This document shows positions 51,680-58,331 of a DNA stretch of 64,000 nucleotides, in pieces. The position numbers were made by a program, and so were the translations under genes. Where the stretch lies: NCBI GenBank assembly GCA_964515235.1, contig CAZEVO010000002.1, forward strand, positions 21,051-85,050. The letters are read 5' to 3'. Below the pieces are notes generated by a model. That model did not search any database and was not told the origin of the DNA. It saw only the letters and a list, made by a program, of their open reading frames with translations. This DNA is from OPU3-GD-OMZ sp964515235 (GTDB lineage Bacteria > Pseudomonadota > Gammaproteobacteria > Methylococcales > Methylomonadaceae). Every line of letters begins with the position of its first letter. Position 1 is the first letter of the stretch.

Positions 51680-53599
51680 CTATTTCTGATCAAAGCTAGC
51701 GCCATTAAAAATTTTCACGAAGGACTCAAAGTCCTCCACCGGTAATGCTGGAGAGTAGATGTAACCCTGAATCTCATCACAGTTCAGAGACCGAAGAACG
51801 TTCAATTGTGCTGAATTCTCAACACCTTCGGCAACCACCCTCAAATTGAGATCATGAGCCATCGAAATAATAGCCCTAACAATGGCTTTACTCTCATTAT
51901 TCTCCATCATCTTACCGATAAAAGACTTATCGATTTTCACCACATCAACTTGAAACTCTTGGAGGTAACTCAGTGAACTATACCCTGTACCAAAATCGTC
52001 TATTGACAGCTTCACACCTAAACCCTGCAAAAGATCAAACTTCTTCTGACCTTTTGTAATAATTTCAACCAACGAGTTTTCAGTTAACTCAAGTTCCAAT
52101 AATTCCTTTTGTACTCTTGTGCTCCTAAAAAGGGTTTCCAAATGTGGAGTAACCTTACCTTTCAACAGTTCCTGACCGGAAATGTTAACGGATAGTTTCA
52201 AGGTTGAGAATTCACTACCTACCCAATCGGATAACTGCTGCATGGCCGTCTCTCGCACCCAATACCCTAGATCAACAATCAAATCACTTCTTTCTGCAAT
52301 CTTTATCAAGTGATTTATCGAAATAGACCCTTGACTTGAATGTTCCCAACGAATCAACGCCTCTGCACTACAAATTTTACCCTGTACTAGACTGATTCTA
52401 GGTTGATAATGCAGTTGAAATCCACCTTCTCTGAGCACTCTTCTAATTTCGTTTTCCAACTCTAAGTCTTCTTTTGCCTTGAGATTCATCTCATGAGAAT
52501 AAAACATAACCGTATTACGTCCACGACCTTTTGCCCTGTACAACGCCGTATCGGCCTGTTGTAATAAATCTAATGCAGTCTGCTTATTGTCATTGCTAAA
52601 AACCGACACTCCAACACAACAACCCACCTGAACAGAATGACCTTTTATCAAGAATTCCTCCGTAAAAATAGCCACAATCTGATACGCTACCTTTTTCCAA
52701 TCGTCATAGATTTGGGAGTACTCTATCATCAGTACAAATTCATCCCCACCCAGACGCGACAAAACTACAGTTTCATCCGCATAATCTCTTAGGCGGTCTG
52801 CAATTGCTTTCAGTAAAAGATCACCGATGTTATGTCCCCACGTGTCATTTACCTTTTTAAAATCATCCAGATCCAAAAAAAATAGTGCATAAGGTTTTTG
52901 ATCAGACTTATTTTTTACCGCTAGTTGATTGATTGTATTTTCTAACAATCGACGATTACACAGGCCGGTTAACGGATCATAGCTGGCTAACTCCACGAGT
53001 GCTGTTTCCGATTGATCAAGACGTTTGCTAAGCCTTAGATAAATTATCAAGGTCGCTAAAAAAATGAGTAAAACCTCACACAAAAATAGAGCATAAAAAT
53101 AGGTTGAATACAGCTTGCTCAATTTGATATTGCTGATAATCACATTATTTTTACCATAAAGTGCTTCTTTAGAAAACGTTGCCACTTGATGACTCAGTAC
53201 TAGGTATTTATTAACAAAGTCCTCTCTTTCTTCCAGTACTGAGTTACTCATGACTAACTCGGTTATAGTGTTAGACAATTCAGCCATGAGCGGCTCCATT
53301 TCTTCAACCAAAGATAGGTCAAGCAAAAATCCATTTCGAGCTGCAATCATCTCAAATTCTAATAATCGGATTTGAAGGTCCTCAGCCTCTGCCAAAATAT
53401 CGCCTTCAAGATTAGAATCTCCCAGATAAATCAGTTGAGTAATCCAACTGTCCAGATGCGCTACTGTAGCGTCAAGATGTGTTAAGCTTCCCTGTTGCAT
53501 TCTAAGATCCGATACCAATTGACTTCTTTTCTCAATACCGGCGTTAAAATAAAATACCGTTAATGAAATAACTATCAAACTGGCGATAAAAAAAAACAA
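51680..53599 (-). CDS. Membrane GGDEF-EAL protein, natural start lost by a T-tract shift
   Basis: Predicted diguanylate cyclase/phosphodiesterase. The readable frame is 639 residues from a TTG. Two membrane helices (about 1-18 and 165-187) enclose a periplasmic helical sensor domain. The GGDEF domain has RLGGDEF and no RxxD inhibitory site; the EAL domain has SAEALIRW, DDFGTGYSS and KIDKSFI, so both look catalytically able. TTG lacks a ribosome site. ATG at 53627 would give MFRNSLFLPFVFF and then this protein (648 residues) if the nine-T run had eight. Confidence 0.88.
   Translation of the reverse strand: MFFFIASLIVISLTVFYFNAGIEKRSQLVSDLRMQQGSLTHLDATVAHLDSWITQLIYLGDSNLEGDILAEAEDLQIRLLEFEMIAARNGFLLDLSLVEEMEPLMAELSNTITELVMSNSVLEEREDFVNKYLVLSHQVATFSKEALYGKNNVIISNIKLSKLYSTYFYALFLCEVLLIFLATLIIYLRLSKRLDQSETALVELASYDPLTGLCNRRLLENTINQLAVKNKSDQKPYALFFLDLDDFKKVNDTWGHNIGDLLLKAIADRLRDYADETVVLSRLGGDEFVLMIEYSQIYDDWKKVAYQIVAIFTEEFLIKGHSVQVGCCVGVSVFSNDNKQTALDLLQQADTALYRAKGRGRNTVMFYSHEMNLKAKEDLELENEIRRVLREGGFQLHYQPRISLVQGKICSAEALIRWEHSSQGSISINHLIKIAERSDLIVDLGYWVRETAMQQLSDWVGSEFSTLKLSVNISGQELLKGKVTPHLETLFRSTRVQKELLELELTENSLVEIITKGQKKFDLLQGLGVKLSIDDFGTGYSSLSYLQEFQVDVVKIDKSFIGKMMENNESKAIVRAIISMAHDLNLRVVAEGVENSAQLNVLRSLNCDEIQGYIYSPALPVEDFESFVKIFNGASFDQK
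53588..53596. repeat. Homopolymer A9 (T9 on the coding strand) in the GGDEF-EAL start region
   Basis: Nine identical bases between the ATG at 53627 and the GGDEF-EAL frame. With nine T the ATG frame stops after 27 codons. With eight (or eleven) it joins the long frame and completes the first membrane helix. Confidence 0.7.
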
Positions 53600-53657
53600 A
53601 CGGCAAAAAAAGACTATTTCGGAACATTGTAGATTCCATCAGATAGCCATCAACGAG

Positions 53658-54615
53658 TTACTTAACTCTAAAGACCTGAATTCGGTGATTGCCTGTATCT
53701 GCCACATAAAGATCCCCATTTTTTCCGATGACCAAGCCATGAATATTAGCAAATTCCCCTATCCCCTGCCCGATAGAACCAAACATATACTGAAATTCAC
53801 CTTGAGGGCTAAACTTCTGAATTCGACTATTACCAATCTCTGCAACGTAGATGCAATCGTTTTTATCTATAGCAAGACCAGAAGGCTTACGAAATTGTCC
53901 TGCTTGGTCACCCTCCCCCCCCCCATGAGCGAAGAAATTTCCCTGTCTCATCAAAGACCTGAATTCGATGATTGTTTAAATCCGAGACAAAGAGTTCGCC
54001 CACACTATTGTGTTTTATGCTCTCGGGCTGGTTGAATTGACCCGGTCCTGAGCCAGAACGACCAAAACTAAATTTAAATTCTCCTTGTGCAGAAAAAACG
54101 CTGACCCGGTCATTACCTGCTTCAGGAACATACAATAGCCCGTTCGGGTGAAAGGTCATAAATTCACTTTGTCGGGTTTTACCCGGTTCAGAACCATAAC
54201 CACTGTAAGTTAAAAGATGCTGATAATCCAAAGCTGAGTATTTTTTGATATAACCTGAACGATAATCTGCGACATGGATATTGCCCTGCTGATCGATAGC
54301 AATTCCTTCAGGCTTGATTAAACTGCCAGCATCTTTCCCCTTGCCAGCAAACTCATTCAAGAAGACACCTTCCGAACTAAAAACCTGAACAGTCGATTTT
54401 AGGGCGTCGGTGATCAGAATCTGTCCATGACGGTCCACCGCAAAATCTTCTACATACTTGAACTGCCCCGGTTCTTCACCCAATAACCCGAAAACCTTGA
54501 CTATTTCTACAGGGGAAGAATTTTCGCTACAACTCGAACCTAATCCCAGCAGGCAAACTAGCACCGCTAATTGAATTAAACGCTTAGAAAGGTAACTCCG
54601 ACCGGTAAGAGACAC
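53658..54615 (-). pseudogene. NHL-repeat lipoprotein interrupted by a poly-G frameshift
   Basis: Predicted surface or periplasmic beta-propeller. It starts at GTG 54615 with AGGAG eight bases upstream and has a lipoprotein signal ending GLGSSC. NHL repeats follow (for example GQFNQPESI, ELFVSDLNNHRIQVF). The frame ends in SWGGGG-stop at 53908. The remaining blades (GDQAGQFRKPSGLAIDKN to NHRIQVFRVK, stop 53658) are in another frame. The break is exactly at ten G; with nine G one protein of 318 residues results. Confidence 0.88.
53915..53924. repeat. Homopolymer C10 (G10 on the coding strand) inside the NHL gene
   Basis: Ten identical bases at the exact point where the NHL gene changes frame. 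Poly-G tracts of this length are the classical contingency-locus element in other bacteria. In AT-rich DNA a run of ten is very unlikely by chance. Confidence 0.85.
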
Positions 54616-54653
54616 GACTATAACTCCTAACTTCTATGATTCGGCATACCCTC

Positions 54654-54683
54654 AGTGTATCTGATATTTCCAAAAAAAATCAA
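54654..54683 (-). promoter_or_regulatory. Possible promoter of the NHL gene
   Basis: On the minus strand TTGATT (54683-54678), an 18-base spacer and TACACT (54659-54654), starting in the stop codon of the MEKHLA gene. Match is moderate. It would let the NHL and GGDEF-EAL genes be transcribed apart from rnd. Confidence 0.35.
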
Positions 54684-55159
54684 TCCAGAAACTCCCATTT
54701 TTTAAAACAAGCCGCTTGCCCTTGATAAGAGCCTTGATCATTAAAAAGATTCCACACTACTGCCTTATTGATCTGAAAACGTCGTCCTGTTTTAGAAATT
54801 CTTATACCGTGGTAGTCAGTAATGTAGTCATATTGCTTGACCCGCTCGAGTAGCTCTGAACGGTCATCTTGAACCATTGCTTCAGCCGAACAACGTGAAG
54901 GTAATCTAACCAGTTCATTCCAAGTCACTTCAAATAATGAGAGCGCCATTTGATTACCGTAATTAAACACTGGGTCACTTGCAATATCATGCGAAATAAC
55001 CACAAAAGGAGCCATAAATATTGCTTCTGCTAATGCCCTATCATCGTGGTAGTCCGGCAACAAAGACTCGCCTAAAACCGCCACATAACTGTTATTAATT
55101 AATCGAACCTGCGCGACATTAAATTCATTTTCTATTGAGGGTTGTTCGACCTTAACCAT
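54680..55159 (-). CDS. MEKHLA-domain protein (PAS-like)
   Basis: Function unknown; the MEKHLA domain is a PAS-related sensor fold also found in plant HD-ZIP III proteins. It has 159 residues. The core PFVVISHDIASDPVFNYGN is followed by ALSLFEVTWNELVRLPSR, then DYHGIRISKTGRRFQINK and VWNLFNDQGSYQGQAACF, the full domain. Its ATG shares one base with the rnd stop, so it is translationally coupled to RNase D. Confidence 0.88.
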   Translation of the reverse strand: MVKVEQPSIENEFNVAQVRLINNSYVAVLGESLLPDYHDDRALAEAIFMAPFVVISHDIASDPVFNYGNQMALSLFEVTWNELVRLPSRCSAEAMVQDDRSELLERVKQYDYITDYHGIRISKTGRRFQINKAVVWNLFNDQGSYQGQAACFKKWEFLD

Positions 55160-56334
55160 TACTCAACAGCGTTGTTACTCATTTCTTCAGGTGATGCTAA
55201 ATGAATTGTATCTGTAGCAACACGAACCCAAAACTCCCCGGAAATAATAGCTAATAACTCATTACCAACCATACTCGCACGCCAACCTTGCAGCAAGCAA
55301 CTCTCAGTTGCATTTTGCAGCAACTCATCTAATTGTTTACGACTAGCTAGCACCGAGGGGCTAATTGAATTTTCCTTTGCTCTAATCCGAACAACGGCAT
55401 TCAGGATATCTACAATTGCATCATGATGGTTATTTTTATCTACATGAGCGACTATCTCATCCCTCTGCACAGGTTCTTTTTTAACGGCTTCCTGTATCAA
55501 AGCACACAATTCATGCCCATAACGTTTAACAGTACGCTCATGAATATTACGTACTTTAATTAACTCAACAATTTTACCGGGCTGCAATCTGGCAAGATCA
55601 ATAATCAAATCATCTCTTAATAACCAATTCCTCGGTCTGTTCTCTTGCTGAGCAATACGTTCACGCCACTGCGCTAAACTTTGAGCGACTGATAATTGTT
55701 TTTTAGTTAACTTCTTTAACCCTCTCATTTTTAACCAGGCTTTCTCCGGACTGGCCTGATAAACAGTTACATCACTAAGATGATCAAAATCATCTTTCAA
55801 CCAATCCAACCGCCCTAGCCCTGTTAACTTTTTATGCATTCGTTGATAAATTTCTGCCAAATAAATAACATCATCTGCAGCATAGGCAATCTGACCTTCG
55901 GAAAGTGGCCGAAAACTCCAATCTGTACGAGTATGTTCTTTTGTTAGATTAACGTTTAACCAACTTGAAACTAGCATGGCATAACCAGGATTGTCTTGAA
56001 ACCCTAATAAGGGTGCCGCAATTTGCGTATCAAACACCGGCGCTGGCAATGAACCTCGCAAATGATAAAAAATTTCTAAATCTTGCCGTGCTGAATGAAA
56101 AACTTTAACGACCTCAGGGTTATAGATAATATCTAAGAGATTATCTATATTCTCTAATGCCAACGGATCAACACAAGCAACTAATGAAGGCGTTGCTATC
56201 TGTAGCAAACAAAATTTAGAATAGTAAGTTTTCTCTCGCAAAAACTCCGTATCAAGAGCCAGCCAAGGCGCGCCGCTCAGATCTTGGCAGAGGATCGCTA
56301 ACTTCTCAGGAGTATTAATATATTGTATTTGCAT
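55159..56334 (-). CDS. rnd: Ribonuclease D
   Basis: 3'-5' exoribonuclease that trims tRNA and other stable RNAs. It has 391 residues. DEDDy motifs are LALDTEFLRE (about residue 26), VFHSARQDLEIFYHL and the final IAYAADDVIYL. An HRDC domain lies at about 210-290 with LAQWRERIAQQENRP. It is upstream of, and overlaps by one base, the MEKHLA gene. Confidence 0.97.
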   Translation of the reverse strand: MQIQYINTPEKLAILCQDLSGAPWLALDTEFLREKTYYSKFCLLQIATPSLVACVDPLALENIDNLLDIIYNPEVVKVFHSARQDLEIFYHLRGSLPAPVFDTQIAAPLLGFQDNPGYAMLVSSWLNVNLTKEHTRTDWSFRPLSEGQIAYAADDVIYLAEIYQRMHKKLTGLGRLDWLKDDFDHLSDVTVYQASPEKAWLKMRGLKKLTKKQLSVAQSLAQWRERIAQQENRPRNWLLRDDLIIDLARLQPGKIVELIKVRNIHERTVKRYGHELCALIQEAVKKEPVQRDEIVAHVDKNNHHDAIVDILNAVVRIRAKENSISPSVLASRKQLDELLQNATESCLLQGWRASMVGNELLAIISGEFWVRVATDTIHLASPEEMSNNAVE

Positions 56335-56384
56335 TTATATCCTATATTTCATAATCAGGTGACCAGTCAAGACCTTAGCCTTTC

Positions 56385-56981
56385 TTACCGTTCTTCCTTA
56401 ACCTGATTGTTTTTAACTTTATTCCAATTTTTCTTCGGGCGCCTGTTAGGGCGTTTCTTAAACGATTTTACAGTGCCTTCTTTACCCCCTTCTAAACAGG
56501 ATATTTTTAACGGCTTACGATTAAGACAAACAGACTTTAAGTGCTTAAAAATATCATTCGGCATACCCTCAGGCAAGCTCACTTGCGTCGAGTTTGCCGA
56601 AAAGTCAACAATCTGTATCTTATCTCGTTCAACACCAGCTTCATCGACCAAAAATTGCTTTAGCCTATCAATCGAAACCTGATGATTAAAACCTATTTCA
56701 AGCCGATAAGGGACCATTTTATCTGTTTTAGCGCTTCTGGGTTCTTGAACTGGCAGTGGTGCAGTTACTTCTTTTATAACACGGCGTCTTTGAAAATTAC
56801 TCTCATTAAGTTGTGCAATTGCTGCTGCACAGTGCAAAATACTAATATCCAACTCCTTAGCAACATCCTCAATTAACAGTTTCCAATCCTCCAGATCTTT
56901 CTGTTTGATAATACGTTGCAAAGGCTTCTTTAAATGGGCTTTCAATTTAACCCTTAAATGTACTGGTATTTTATTATCCAT
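56385..56981 (-). CDS. Stand-alone RNA-binding C-terminus of a DeaD/DbpA-type helicase
   Basis: Likely RNA-binding protein without catalytic activity. It has 198 residues from the ATG at 56981 (a TTG at 56993 is possible). An N-terminal helical part (HLKKPLQRIIKQKDLEDW) and the later domain YRLEIGFNHQVSIDRLKQFL, NSTQVSLPEGMPNDIFKHL resemble the region after the helicase core of E. coli DeaD. The tail is very basic (KSFKKRPNRRPKKNWNK). No DEAD-box core exists upstream: surA follows directly. Confidence 0.75.
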   Translation of the reverse strand: MDNKIPVHLRVKLKAHLKKPLQRIIKQKDLEDWKLLIEDVAKELDISILHCAAAIAQLNESNFQRRRVIKEVTAPLPVQEPRSAKTDKMVPYRLEIGFNHQVSIDRLKQFLVDEAGVERDKIQIVDFSANSTQVSLPEGMPNDIFKHLKSVCLNRKPLKISCLEGGKEGTVKSFKKRPNRRPKKNWNKVKNNQVKEER

Positions 56982-57018
56982 AAAATTTTTCAAACGATGA
57001 AATAATCTCGGAAAATTT

Positions 57019-58311
57019 TCAAAGCTTCTCTAACCTGATGTCCACAAAAGCCTCATCACGTAACCGACGTAACCACAGTTCCGTTTCTTCTTCTATCTTG
57101 CGCTGGCGAATTTGTTCACGGGCACGACTTCTCTTATATTCCTCGCTGTTGTCACGATTCTGTCGTTCAAGAACCTGTATTAAATGCCAGCCAAATTGCG
57201 TTTGCACCGGTGCACTTAACCCATTAATAGCTAATTTATTCATTGCCTCTTCAAAGGGTGGAACTAAAAAACCCGGACTCACCCACCCTAAATCACCGCC
57301 CTTCAATGCCGAAGCCTTATCATCAGAATGAGCACGCGCTAAAGTCGCAAAATCATCGCCATTTTCAATACGATCTTTTAATGCTAACAAACGCTTTTGG
57401 GCCTCTTTATCATTAATCAACTCATTCAGCTTTATTAAAATATGACGCGCCTGTGTCTGGGTAATCATATGTTTGGATCGACCTTTTAATTCCACCATTT
57501 TAATAATATGAAAACCACTAGGACTACGAATTAATGAACTGACCTGCCCCGCCGATAATACTTTGGTTTGTTCAACAAAAATACTGGGAACCTGCCCTAA
57601 AGATCGCCAACCCAAATCACCTCCGGATAAGGCTTGCCCACCATCAGACTCTGTCATCGCAATTTGCGTGAAGTCACCTCCATTCTGGAGTTTTTCTAGT
57701 AACCGGTTAGCTTTATCTTTGGCATTTTTGATATCTGTCGAATTAGCTTGCTCAGGTAGAGCAACAAGAATATGAGCTAAATGATATTGAACATTCTCAC
57801 TACCTTCTTGACTTTGTGTTTCCATAAAATGATCAATTTCACGCTCACTTACTTTGACTCGACTCGAAACCTCCCGGGCACGCAATTGGCTAATCGTAAT
57901 TTCCTTTTTAACATTGTCAACAAAACTCTGATAACTAATTCGTTGACGCTCTAACTGGATACGAAAATCGTCAAGACTTAACTGGTTTCGTGCGGCAATA
58001 TCACTAACAGCCTGTTGCAAAACGGTATCGGTTACCCGAATTCCCATTCGATCAGCAATCAATAATTGTAACTTCTCAATGACCATACGATCTAAGATTT
58101 GCTTACGAACAATAAACGCAGGAGGCATATTGGCACTGTCTGCCTGCATATTTTGCATTACAGCAAAAGTTTCACGAGCCAAATCACTTTCAAGAATAAT
58201 AGCATCCTCCACTACCGCCATAATGCCATCAAGATACTCTTCCTCAGCTCGCACACTAGACGCTGCTAAAAAAAAAGTAGCAGCAATTAAAAATAGCATA
58301 GTTTTGACCAT
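57019..58311 (-). CDS. surA: Periplasmic chaperone and peptidyl-prolyl isomerase SurA
   Basis: Escorts outer-membrane proteins such as LptD to the BAM complex. It has 430 residues. A signal peptide (cut after SSVRA, about residue 22) is followed by an N-terminal chaperone domain and two parvulin domains (about 175-275 with VQYHLAHILVALP, and 285-385 with QARHILIKL). It is 20 bases after lptD, the usual pair. The signal peptide contains nine T in a row, in frame. Confidence 0.97.
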   Translation of the reverse strand: MVKTMLFLIAATFFLAASSVRAEEEYLDGIMAVVEDAIILESDLARETFAVMQNMQADSANMPPAFIVRKQILDRMVIEKLQLLIADRMGIRVTDTVLQQAVSDIAARNQLSLDDFRIQLERQRISYQSFVDNVKKEITISQLRAREVSSRVKVSEREIDHFMETQSQEGSENVQYHLAHILVALPEQANSTDIKNAKDKANRLLEKLQNGGDFTQIAMTESDGGQALSGGDLGWRSLGQVPSIFVEQTKVLSAGQVSSLIRSPSGFHIIKMVELKGRSKHMITQTQARHILIKLNELINDKEAQKRLLALKDRIENGDDFATLARAHSDDKASALKGGDLGWVSPGFLVPPFEEAMNKLAINGLSAPVQTQFGWHLIQVLERQNRDNSEEYKRSRAREQIRQRKIEEETELWLRRLRDEAFVDIRLEKL

Positions 58312-58331
58312 TAAATACCTACCATCATTTA

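Noticed and set aside
56385..56981. ProQ/FinO family for the RNA-binding protein after surA
   Set aside because: Basic tail and an N-terminal helical part recall ProQ, but the STQVSLPEGMP and YRLEIG motifs fit the DeaD/DbpA C-terminal domain instead.
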